From Desulfococcaceae bacterium HSG9 (lineage in GTDB: Bacteria; Desulfobacterota; Desulfobacteria; Desulfobacterales; JAUCGF01), in NCBI GenBank assembly GCA_030378005.1, contig JAUCGF010000104.1, forward strand, positions 1 through 53,823: a stretch of DNA of 53,823 bases. Direction: 5' to 3'. The position numbers and the translations under genes are program-made. Positions 44,487 to 52,431 of this stretch are shown here, one piece after another. The notes under the pieces are model-generated. The model had not been told where the DNA came from, ran no database searches, and saw only the letters and a program-made list of their open reading frames with translations. The first letter of the stretch is position 1. Each line of letters begins with the position of its first letter.

Positions 44487-46261
44487 TCATTTGCCACCTT
44501 CCTTTTTTGTCATTAAGTAATCACCTAACAGTACAAACAGCGCTTTTATCTCCTCTTCATTATTATACTTTTCAACCAGTTCGGAAACAACCGGTTTGAG
44601 CTTTTTGGTATAATTCTTTTTAACCCAGAAAACTTCATTTTTCATTCCGCCATCCGGTTTTGCCATGGAAATCAGGCGCGCTGTTTTGCCTTCCGCGGCT
44701 TTGGGCATCTGACGGCGTTCGGCTGCTGCAAGGGACTCTAAGGCCAAAAAACGTCGTGTAAGATCATGAATGCGGGTGGAAAAAGCGGGCAGGTCGCTGT
44801 CTTTCCAGGCATCTGTCGGTCGTTGACAGGCAATGGTTCCGATGGAAATGATCCAGTCTTTGTCCAGGCCCCGGTTCTTGTGCAAAGCCGCAACGAACGG
44901 TTTCAGGCGGTAATCCGTACATCGGGTGATAAGGGGGGCGGCCCGTTTACTGAGTTCCTTTCTGAAATCCGTCAGCGCTTTTTCAGTTCCGAATGCTTCA
45001 GACACGATTCCTCGGATATGTTCAACTAATTGCCCAAAAGCTCCGGCCAGTTCGGCAATGGCATTGCGGAGCCGGCTCTGAAATGATTTCATGTCCTCTG
45101 CATTTAGGGCTTCATCTTCTTTAAATGCGTGAAAGCCGAGGGCTTGGGGAAGGTCTGCAAACAGAAGGTCAATGGGGTCTTTGGCGTTTAGAAGCGCCCG
45201 CAGCATATTCCGCGCTTCGCGGCTTAATTGACGAGTATTTTTAACATACTCAGGAAGCGTTCTGGCAAATTGGACGAGCGGCCCGACGATATTGACCATA
45301 GAAGCGTTGCGCATCTGGTTATGAACTGCCGGATTTGTGTTCAGCAATTCTTGATAGATCCGAAAAACCCGGCCATGAATGCCTATGGGGGCGAAGCGTT
45401 TTATGGCAAAATACTCTGGCCGTTTGACCATCAGTTCTAAATCTTCGGGGCCTATATAAGGGATAAACGCCCCTTCCTGATATAAAGCCGCTTCATCAAT
45501 GCAGACAAAAAGATAAAGGCTGATAAGAATTGGTATAGGGCCGTCTTTGAGGCCAAAGGGCGGCTGTTTAAAAGGCAGACCCACAAATAAATATCCGGGG
45601 CTTCGGCTAGCAACTGAAGCGCGTACAGATCGCCTTGGCCGGGATACCGGGCCATGAATTCAAGATTTTTGCCGAACTCATCAATCACAATGGTGATGGG
45701 AAGGCCGGCGATGCGTCCTGTTTCTTTGAAGAGTTCAATGAGATCGGGCGCATCAATGCGATCATTGTTCAACAGATCGTCTATTCGATCAGCCAACGTT
45801 TTGACCGTTTTTTTTGACAAACTTTCAGACATTTCCAAAGAGCGGCGCAGCCCCTTTGCAAGTGTCAGATTCACCGGCTGGAAAGCCGAAGTGACAGGAA
45901 TTCGGAAAAATCCTTGAGATTCAATCCTCCGACGATTTAAAGCGGCCTGAAATCCGGTATGTAAATCCGGGGCTTTTTGTGCCAGAATATTTAGTGCTGA
46001 CCGGGTTTCATCGTTTTTTTCAGGACCGCACAGGGATAAAAGAAAATTGGAAAAAGAAGATTTTCCCATTCCATAAGGGCCTGTCAAAGACCAGGCCGAA
46101 ATTTTAGCGCCGTTCAGTCCGGAGACGAAGCGGTCAATAATTTCCAACCCCTTGCCGGTCAGGATATACTGCTTCAGGGTATGTTCATCCCCCATATCCC
46201 TTTCCAAATTGACGGAACGGGCGACTGCGGTGTCAGGTGATACGATTTCAGATAAAATCAT
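44487..46261 (-). pseudogene. SspC-like P-loop ATPase, frameshifted and probably internally deleted
   Basis: The first part (46261 to about 45540) reads MILSEIVSPDTAVARSVNLE, Walker A LTGPYGMGKSSFSNFLL and Walker B ITIVIDEFGKNLEFMA followed by GDLYALQLLAEAPDIY. The second part in another frame runs from about 45584 to 44487 and includes GIHGRVFRIYQELLNTNPAV and LLNAKDPIDLLFADLPQALG. The frames meet near 45580, where some coding sequence seems to be missing. Beside the DUF4007 gene, this fits the ATPase of an Ssp-type phosphorothioation system. Start has little Shine-Dalgarno because a MITE lies 14 bp upstream. Confidence 0.7.
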
Positions 46262-46275
46262 AAGATGTTTTTATC

Positions 46276-46456
46276 CTACTTTGTTACTTTAACTGCAACT
46301 CAAGGCAGTTCGCACTTTTTATATCTCGTCCCTACGGGACTTGTCGTATTTATGTATGTTTTTCTATAGATATTATGTCCCTGACGGGACAAAGCACGAA
46401 CTGAATCAATGACAGATGCTGATTTATGGAGCTATATATCTAAAGTAACAAAGTAG
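46276..46456. repeat. MITE (CTACTTTGTTACTTTA family), intact copy
   Basis: Perfect 16-bp ends CTACTTTGTTACTTTA and TAAAGTAACAAAGTAG. Inside are two GTCCC/GGGAC hairpins. An inverted copy is at 48190-48370 and a truncated one at 49089-49243. It lies between the DUF4007 and ATPase genes and supplies the last codons and the stop of the DUF4007 gene. Confidence 0.88.
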
Positions 46457-47393
46457 AATTATAGTATTCCTTTAATATAGTGATTGCCAGCGCGTCCGGA
46501 GCGTTTTCAAACTGCAACTGGCGATTTCCAAAAGACTCTGTAAACAAAACCCCTTTGATTTTCGGAATGGCGCGTTCCAAGCGGTTGCCGATAGTGCTTT
46601 CAGATAACTTGAAGACTGCGCCGGGGCTGTTTATGCCGTATGCGAGGCGGTTAAGCGAGATCGCTGACGACTGTTCCGAATACTGTTTTGCATATTCAAA
46701 ACAGGCTGCCAGAAAGATACTGTCCGGCAGCGTCGGTTTATCATCCAAGTTAAACCGAAAAGATTGAGGACGATCTCCGGGAATCAGGAGTTCCAATTCT
46801 GTAAAAGGGGATTCGATTTGCTCGCCTGTCTCTTTGCCGGCTGAACCGTACATTCGAATAAAGCAGGAAGCGTCTTTTTTGAAAGAAGATTCGGAATAGC
46901 GTTTATAACCGGAATCGCTATCTCTCAGGTCTGTCAATGCCAGGGTAAGATCGTTCAAGGTAAACGTTCCCAACGAGGTCAGGTTGACAGCTAGTGACCA
47001 GGCGGTTGCGATCAATGGTTCGGTAAACAACTTCCAATGCAACAGCCACAAACTGGCAGGGTCTTCCAAATATGGGTCCCATCCATGTTCGGAAAGAAGA
47101 TCACGGCTGAAATCAGTCGGCCGCATCGGGCCGCCAATGCGTAAGATTGCAGATTTTTCTTGTGGCAGGATGATTTTAAAAGCCATGCACCAAAAGCGAA
47201 TGGAACGCACCATATTTTTGCCGACGCCCAGTTTTTCAATGGCATAATCATCGTCAAAGATATTTGAGTCTGCTTCATAGCCGTTATCGCCCGCCACCCG
47301 ATCAAACCCCTTTTTCAACCATCCGTAACGGGGGCTGAAGGTTTCATGCCGTGCGAAAAAGCAATTTTTAGAAAACGAATTGTTTTTATTCAT
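46440..47393 (-). CDS. DUF4007 family protein (SspB-like)
   Basis: A 317-residue protein: FFARHETFSPRYGWLKKGFD, VGKNMVRSIRFWCMAFKII, LEDPASLWLLHWKLFTEPLI, AYGINSPGAVFKLSESTIGN are the landmarks of DUF4007 (PF13182). From memory SspB of the Ssp DNA phosphorothioation system belongs to this family and acts with SspC and SspD in single-strand sulfur modification. The final residues (STLLL) and stop come from a MITE end, so the native C-terminus may be altered by a few residues. The downstream ATPase is broken and the SspD-type gene is only a stub, so modification is probably lost. Confidence 0.75.
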   Translation of the reverse strand: MNKNNSFSKNCFFARHETFSPRYGWLKKGFDRVAGDNGYEADSNIFDDDYAIEKLGVGKNMVRSIRFWCMAFKIILPQEKSAILRIGGPMRPTDFSRDLLSEHGWDPYLEDPASLWLLHWKLFTEPLIATAWSLAVNLTSLGTFTLNDLTLALTDLRDSDSGYKRYSESSFKKDASCFIRMYGSAGKETGEQIESPFTELELLIPGDRPQSFRFNLDDKPTLPDSIFLAACFEYAKQYSEQSSAISLNRLAYGINSPGAVFKLSESTIGNRLERAIPKIKGVLFTESFGNRQLQFENAPDALAITILKEYYNSTLLL

Positions 47394-47708
47394 GTTTTGT
47401 TAGTTTGCAAATAGCTAAAATTTTATTTTTTTAAAATATGCTGAACAGATCGTTGCGTTTTTCGGTTCAGAGCTGATAATATTTCGGCACTATCTCAAAA
47501 CAGCATCAAAATAGCAACCGTTTTTCAGTTTTTCAGTTATGATGGTGGGCAACGCCGACAAAGATTGAGCTGGTTACGAATTGTTTTTCCGGCGTTACCC
47601 ACCCTACCTGAATCCGTTATATACTTCACCTGAATCCGTTATATACTTCACCTGAATCCGTTATATACTTCAAACGGCTATACCACGCACGGGGCGAGGA
47701 CGAACTGT
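47394..47708. repeat. Spacer with REP-like palindrome and 22-bp triple tandem repeat
   Basis: At 47541-47606 GGTGGGCAACGCCG and CGGCGTTACCCACC form a palindrome. At 47607-47672 the unit CCTGAATCCGTTATATACTT plus CA repeats three times exactly in tandem (22 bp each). No gene is seen. Confidence 0.85.
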
Positions 47709-48152
47709 TTATCTGAGATCATAAACAGTGAAGCCGCCGGTCGCATTTCGCTGAATGAGTTCTGTTTTTTTGACATCGCCACTTTTATTGATGGAAATAC
47801 CGTGCGTATGGGTTACTTCCCATACGCCGTCATTTTGCAATCTCCAAAAAGGAAATTCCGGGCGATAACTTTTCCGAAACGGTCCGAAATCCCTTAACAA
47901 TCTTGTCACATCATCATTGATTGTCTTATAAGATATCAGGCGGTCATTTCTTTTTTTCAAGCGACCCAGAGCATATAATATCATAAGGGGCTTATGCGGC
48001 GCACGTTGCCCGCCCCTTTTCCAAACAGTAAGGTTCTGAAATTTTTCTTTGATTAATGCTTTATTCATGTTTCGGTAAACGTTGTATCGCCGTTTATTTG
48101 ATTCTATCGCCACAAATTATGACCGGTATCCAAAAACACATATTCAAGATTC
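47709..48152 (-). pseudogene. Duplicated sulfur-binding domain fragment plus SspD-stub tail
   Basis: 47727-48152 is a near-identical direct copy of about 39318-39737. It encodes the tail of the PP-loop stub (LEYVFLDTGHNLWR) and then 113 residues of the SBD from MNKALIKEKF to NATGGF, ending in an unrelated VYDLR and stop. The HNH half is absent. A free-standing SBD could still fold and bind phosphorothioate DNA, but the simplest view is a recent segmental duplication. The few differences (about ten per 400 bp by eye) indicate a young event. Confidence 0.8.
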
Positions 48153-48189
48153 AGGTTTTTTTAAAGATCAGTCATTTTGATTATATAGT

Positions 48190-48370
48190 ACTGCTTTGTT
48201 ACTTTAGATTAATAGCTTTATAAATTGGCATCCACCATTGATCAGTTTGCACTTTGTCCCGTCAGGGACATAATATCTATAGAAAAACACATATAAATAC
48301 GACAAGTCCCATAGGGACGCGATATAAAAAGTGAACTGCTTTTGGGCTATTTTTGAAGTAACAAAGCAGT
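48190..48370. repeat. MITE (CTACTTTGTTACTTTA family), inverted copy
   Basis: The ends ACTGCTTTGTTACTTTA and AAGTAACAAAGCAGT and the two GTCCC-type hairpins inside match the element at 46276-46456 in opposite orientation. Flanking TA dinucleotides are compatible with a TA target. Confidence 0.82.
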
Positions 48371-48469
48371 ATTAGATGCGTCTATAATACTCTTTAGCGC
48401 ATCGCTTAAAGTTGAAACCGGTAAAAACAATTCTAAAGGATTGTGTGTTTTTGCTCTAACTCCTTGATT

Positions 48470-48748
48470 TTAAACATCTGAAAATACCTTTTTATATGCT
48501 TTCACGGCTTTTGTCAGTTTATCATTAGGTTCAGGAGGATTGCCGATTGCCTTAAAAAATGTATCAGCGGACTCAATAGTCATTTTAATACGACTTTCTT
48601 TTTCAATGATCTCCTGAGCCTTTTCAATCGCCGCCCAGATGAAAAACTGGTCAATTGTCGAACCTCTTAAATCGGCAGCTTGTATCAAGGTCTCATAAAT
48701 ATGAGGGGGGATGTTTGCAGCAATCCGTTGTCTTGCTTGTGCGGGCAT
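48470..48748 (-). CDS. DUF1778 (TacA-type) antitoxin, orphan
   Basis: A 92-residue ribbon-helix-helix protein: QRIAANIPPHIYETLIQAAD, GSTIDQFFIWAAIEKAQEII, then a tail (ESADTFFKAIGNPPEPNDKL) typical of TacA antitoxins that pair with GNAT acetyltransferase toxins. No GNAT frame follows in the downstream direction, so the toxin is missing or never present. The ATG has AGGAGG. It lies among MITEs at the edge of the island. Confidence 0.75.
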   Translation of the reverse strand: MPAQARQRIAANIPPHIYETLIQAADLRGSTIDQFFIWAAIEKAQEIIEKESRIKMTIESADTFFKAIGNPPEPNDKLTKAVKAYKKVFSDV

Positions 48749-48784
48749 TTTGAGCCTCCTTTTTTTATAATGTATAATCCTACT

Positions 48785-49087
48785 ACTACTTTGTCAGATT
48801 ACCGGCTGACATCAAACCTTATTTTAGAATTTTAAACCTTAGTAGCTGCAATACTGCCCGATCCTTTACCTTATTACCTTATTTTTCTGCAAAATGGCGG
48901 TATCTGATAAGGTAATAAGGTTTCAGTTTATCAGATTTTCATATTCTACTAAGGTTTTAAACACTGAAATAAGGTTTTTATTATTTGTTTGATTAGATAT
49001 AACATTATGTATTTATCAGATTTTAATAAATTACATCGAATACCGTCTGATCATTTCAATCGGTTATGTTTAATCTAACAAAGTAGT
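48785..49087. repeat. 303-bp MITE with CCTTATTACCTTAT hairpins, copy 1
   Basis: The ends ACTACTTTGTCAGATTA and TAATCTAACAAAGTAGT are inverted repeats. The centre has CCTTATTACCTTATTTTT and the complement ATAAGGTAATAAGG about 30 bp apart, forming a strong hairpin, plus CCTTAGTAG/CTACTAAGG. A second copy in opposite orientation starts at 53575. The terminal CTACTTTGT is shared with the 181-bp MITE family, so both may be moved by one transposase. Confidence 0.88.
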
Positions 49088-49088
49088 A

Positions 49089-49284
49089 CTACTTTGTTAC
49101 TTTAACTGCAACTCAAGGCAGTTCGCACTTTTTATATCTCGTCCCTACGGGACTTGTCGTATTTATGCACGTTTTTCTATAGACATTATGTCCCTGACGG
49201 GACAAAGTACGAACTGAATCAATGATATAAGCTGATTAATGATTGAGGACGATCTCCGGGAATCAGGAGTTCCAATTCTGTAAA
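49089..49284. repeat. Truncated MITE joined to 44-bp DUF4007 gene fragment
   Basis: 49089-49240 matches the first 150 bp of the element at 46276-46456 but lacks its right end. It is followed at once by 49241-49284, a copy of 46762-46805 from inside the DUF4007 gene (ATTGAGGACGATCTCCGGGA). The junction records a rearrangement between the two MITE copies. Confidence 0.8.
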
Positions 49285-49388
49285 ATGTGAGGATATTATA
49301 AACAGATTGTCATGCTTATCAGATTTGATCTTAAATTATTGAGGTGATTGATCGTTACTTTGCCAAGTGGCCCAAAACGTTTTAGAAA

Positions 49389-49750
49389 CCAGTTGGCTAC
49401 CAGCATAGGACAGGAATTAACAGTTTTGCCGTCAACATTAATCGTACATGCGCCGCACTCGCCAATACCGCATTCCACTTTGGTTTCTGTTAATTCCAAC
49501 AGGGAGCGGATTATACCATTTGCGTTAAATAATCGCCCATTTATCGAAAAATCGTATCCTATTAAATTTCAGGGTATATCTTACTCTTGCTCTTGTCATT
49601 TGAGTAGGAGCAAGATTAAGAGCAAGATTGAGACATGCTTTTATTTGGGAGTTTAATTTTCACAAATGGCATTACTGCCAGCGCTGTCATATCAGCAGGG
49701 ATGTTCAGCGCTTTTTTCTGACCGTTGATTTTAGATTCAATATGAACCAT
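49389..49750 (-). pseudogene. Broken second copy of molybdenum hydroxylase 2Fe-2S gene
   Basis: From an ATG at 49750 the frame gives MVHIESKINGQKKALNIPAD, close to the intact subunit at 29883-30365. After about 26 codons a 157-bp MITE interrupts it. Past the MITE the homology resumes (IIRSLLELTETK, GIGECGACTINVDGKTVNSC) and stops near codon 70, where the sequence departs from the intact gene. It lies 11 bp after the AA_synth gene, where the operon would be expected to continue. Confidence 0.88.
49514..49670. repeat. MITE (GTGATTAAATAA family), copy inside 2Fe-2S pseudogene
   Basis: Inverted ends ACCATTTGCGTTAAATAA and its counterpart at 49652-49670, with an ATTA direct duplication on both sides (49510-49513 and 49671-49674). 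The inside carries CTTGCTCTTGTCATTTGAGT and GCAAGATTAAGAGCAAG, the same core as at 26661-26763 and 51730-51865, with diverged ends. Confidence 0.8.
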
Positions 49751-49760
49751 GCAAAACCTA

Positions 49761-50354
49761 TCATCTTAATCCATCTTCCCCCTTGATTTCATCCACAGCC
49801 AGTCCCCCCACTCTTGGTGCCGGGCGGCCGGAGTCTGTCACACCCACAATAAGCACCAATTCATCGTCTTTGGGAGCATCAGGAATCCTTACTTCCATAG
49901 CATCAAAATGAGACCTGACAAAAGCCGCGTCTTTATGACCAAGGGGAAGATCAATTGCGCACCCTGGCCCGCCCATTTTTTTTGCAGAAGGTAAAAGCGC
50001 TTTTCCGCCGCCGACATTGGCTCTGATCGGTTTTCCCAAAGCAGGATGCATGAGAGCCGCACAATGTTCGCGCTCACCGGCCATACCTGAAATTGCCGCC
50101 TTGCCATAGCTTTCCACTTTGTCGGGTTCAATTCCGAGAGCGGCAACCGCCTTTTTAGTCAAAATTTCACCCAATTCCTCACTCCAGGCATATAGCAATG
50201 ACAGGTCTTCCTGATATTTGCCGGCGTAGGGGTTTTTAAAAACAGCGGCACAAGCGGCCTTACGAGTCGGTTTTTCTAACGTTTTAACCCCGTCAATGCA
50301 GGTTTCTTCAACAATGGTGTAAATGGTTCTGATTTGCGGTTTGTTTGTATTCAT
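49761..50354 (-). CDS. AA_synth family (DUF1185) protein
   Basis: A 197-residue protein: IRTIYTIVEETCIDGVKTLE, ACAAVFKNPYAGKYQEDLS, ESYGKAAISGMAGEREHCAA, ANVGGGKALLPSAKKMGGPG and AAFVRSHFDAMEVRIPDAP are the landmarks of PF06684 as I remember it. The family name (amino acid synthesis) is historical; no reaction is settled. It often accompanies amidohydrolases and TRAP or ABC importers, as here. Start at ATG 50354 with AAAGGAA. It is 55 nt after the dctM gene, in the same direction. Confidence 0.82.
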   Translation of the reverse strand: MNTNKPQIRTIYTIVEETCIDGVKTLEKPTRKAACAAVFKNPYAGKYQEDLSLLYAWSEELGEILTKKAVAALGIEPDKVESYGKAAISGMAGEREHCAALMHPALGKPIRANVGGGKALLPSAKKMGGPGCAIDLPLGHKDAAFVRSHFDAMEVRIPDAPKDDELVLIVGVTDSGRPAPRVGGLAVDEIKGEDGLR

Positions 50355-50409
50355 TTTATTCAATTCCTTTCATGTATAGCTAAAATAACAGTAAATTTTT
50401 TCGACCTTT

Positions 50410-51711
50410 TTATCTCATTACCCCCGGTAAAAAAAGTGCAATCCAGGGAAAAACAGTCACAAGGAAAACCACTATAAAAATGGCAAAAAGAAAAAAGACA
50501 GCCCCCTTGAAAACGGTTCCCATGGGAACATCCGCCACACCGGAAATAACAAATATGTTCAATCCAAGAGGGGGCGTAATAAGGCCAGCTTCCATCATCA
50601 AGACCGAAATAACGCCAAACCATATCGGATCAAAGCCAAGTTTTAAAATTGTTGGGAATATCACCGGCAGGGTCAACACCATCATGGATGTCGCATCAAG
50701 AAAACAGCCCAGGATAAGATAGGCGATAAGGATGACAGCCAATATGGCATATCTGGATAATTCAAGCTCGGAAAGATACAGGGACAGGTTCATGGGGATC
50801 ATGGTCAATGCCATGAAATAGGTAAAAATATAAGCGCCGGACAGAATTATAAAGATCATGACCGAAACTCTTGTGGTGGCTGTCATAGCCTCCACTAAAG
50901 AGAGCCATGTCAGTTTTTTTCTCATTATAGTGACAATAAACAGGAAAAAAGCGCCCAAAGCGCCTGCTTCTGTGGCTGTAAAAAAGCCAAGGTATATCCC
51001 GCCCATGACAAGAAAAAAAACAACGATAAGCTCCCATACATTTTTCAGAGATTTGACCTTGTCCCCAAAACGAACCTTTTCCGGATTTGAGGGTGCGGCC
51101 TCAGGGTTTATCAAAACCCATACAATAATAATAAGGATATATGCAAAGGCAAGCAGGAAACCGGGTATAAAACCGGATACTAATAATTTTCCAATGGATT
51201 GTTCCGTGAGTATTCCATATACAACAAAGCCAATGCTGGGGGGGATTAAGAACCCCAGAGTACCGCCCGCTGCGACACTTCCCGTAGAAAGGCGGGTGTC
51301 ATAATTATATTTTTTCATTTCCGGCAAAGCCACTCTGCCTAACGTGGCTGCCGTTGCCACAGAAGACCCGCAGATGGCTGCAAAGCCCGCACAGGCTCCG
51401 ATTGTCGCAATACCGAGACCGCCGGGAAGTCTTCGAAGCCATTTGTCGGCAACATTGTAAATTCCATGGCTCAACCCTGAAACCGAAGCCAGTTCTCCCA
51501 TGATCACAAATAAAGGAATGACCGTAAAAGAATAAGTTGTGAAGGTTTCAAAAAAAGATCTTATCAAGGTGGGCAGAGCTACGGATATATCTGTGAGGAA
51601 ACTGATTCCCCAAAACCCCACAAAGGCAAGGGAAAATCCAATGGGCATGCCGATAAGCAATAGAAAAAATAATCCTGCGATTCCAACAATTCCAATGGTT
51701 TGGGGATCCAT
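50410..51711 (-). CDS. dctM: TRAP transporter large permease
   Basis: A 433-residue membrane protein with about twelve hydrophobic segments. GIAGLFFLLLIGMPIGFSLA, ATIGACAGFAAICGSSVATA, GGTLGFLIPPSIGFVVYGIL and GCFLDATSMMVLTLPVIFP are DctM signatures. It is the Na+-driven channel subunit, used with the DctQ and DctP subunits. The ATG has AAGGAC. A 136-bp MITE separates it from the dctQ gene. Confidence 0.92.
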   Translation of the reverse strand: MDPQTIGIVGIAGLFFLLLIGMPIGFSLAFVGFWGISFLTDISVALPTLIRSFFETFTTYSFTVIPLFVIMGELASVSGLSHGIYNVADKWLRRLPGGLGIATIGACAGFAAICGSSVATAATLGRVALPEMKKYNYDTRLSTGSVAAGGTLGFLIPPSIGFVVYGILTEQSIGKLLVSGFIPGFLLAFAYILIIIVWVLINPEAAPSNPEKVRFGDKVKSLKNVWELIVVFFLVMGGIYLGFFTATEAGALGAFFLFIVTIMRKKLTWLSLVEAMTATTRVSVMIFIILSGAYIFTYFMALTMIPMNLSLYLSELELSRYAILAVILIAYLILGCFLDATSMMVLTLPVIFPTILKLGFDPIWFGVISVLMMEAGLITPPLGLNIFVISGVADVPMGTVFKGAVFFLFAIFIVVFLVTVFPWIALFLPGVMR

Positions 51712-51729
51712 ATAAACGTCCTTAGTAAC

Positions 51730-51865
51730 GGTGACTAAATAAATTACACTTTTTTCTTGCTCTTAATCTTAATCTTGCTCTTTCTCCTAATATAGTTCGT
51801 GTCATTCGATTAAGAGCAAAAGCTGGAATTCAGCACTTATGAAACGGGGAAGTTATTTAATCACC
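51730..51865. repeat. MITE (GTGATTAAATAA family), copy 2
   Basis: The ends GGTGACTAAATAAATTAC and GAAGTTATTTAATCACC are inverted repeats. The interior shows CTTGCTCTTAATCTTAATC and TCATTCGATTAAGAGCAA. It is in opposite orientation to the copy at 26661-26763 and lies between the dctQ and dctM genes. Confidence 0.82.
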
Positions 51866-51870
51866 GATCC

Positions 51871-52386
51871 TTAGCCATAAGGCGCCTGGTTCGATTCCAC
51901 AGCCTGTATCCCCAAAAAGCCTCGAACAGACTCAATGAGATTTATGAGTATCTCTAAGCACAAAAGTCCGGCTCCGGCACTAAGCAGGAAATATAGCGGA
52001 TAGATTGGTATTCCCAAGGTGTCTGTGGTCGTTCCGGCATGTAGCTCTTCAACGCCCGATACGGAGCCATACCATGCAAGCATGGCAACAATCTGAAAAC
52101 TGAGAAGTGATGTAAATGTTTCAGTAAGCCTTGCAAGCCTTGGTGGAAGAACACCGGTTAATATTGTCACTTTTACGTTGGCACCGGACCGATGTGTATA
52201 GGCCATGCCAAGAATTCCGAAAACAGCCAACATAAATTCACTCATTTCAATGGACCCGGGTATGGGTTTTGAGAAAAAATAGCGTCCCGCCACATCAAAG
52301 GTGGTGAGAAACATCATAACAATGACCCAGCCCATACCCACGGACAGAGCAAAATTCACGAGACGTTCAATTCTTTTTTTGAGCAT
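51871..52386 (-). CDS. dctQ: TRAP transporter small permease
   Basis: A protein of about 171 residues with four hydrophobic segments: VNFALSVGMGWVIVMMFLTT, MSEFMLAVFGILGMAY, a FTSLLSFQIVAMLAWYGSV segment and YFLLSAGAGLLCLEILINLI. The signature DVAGRYFFSKPIPGSIEMSE is typical of DctQ. It contacts the large permease and is needed for transport. I place the start at MLKKRIERL; the frame is open further to 52410 with a weaker start. Confidence 0.88.
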   Translation of the reverse strand: MLKKRIERLVNFALSVGMGWVIVMMFLTTFDVAGRYFFSKPIPGSIEMSEFMLAVFGILGMAYTHRSGANVKVTILTGVLPPRLARLTETFTSLLSFQIVAMLAWYGSVSGVEELHAGTTTDTLGIPIYPLYFLLSAGAGLLCLEILINLIESVRGFLGIQAVESNQAPYG

Positions 52387-52431
52387 GGTATCTTTAATAT
52401 TCCGCGACAAATGATATTAGAATTGTCTATA

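Noticed and set aside
47607..47672. Possible CRISPR array
   Set aside because: The three 22-bp units are directly adjacent with no spacers, and no cas gene is in the window.
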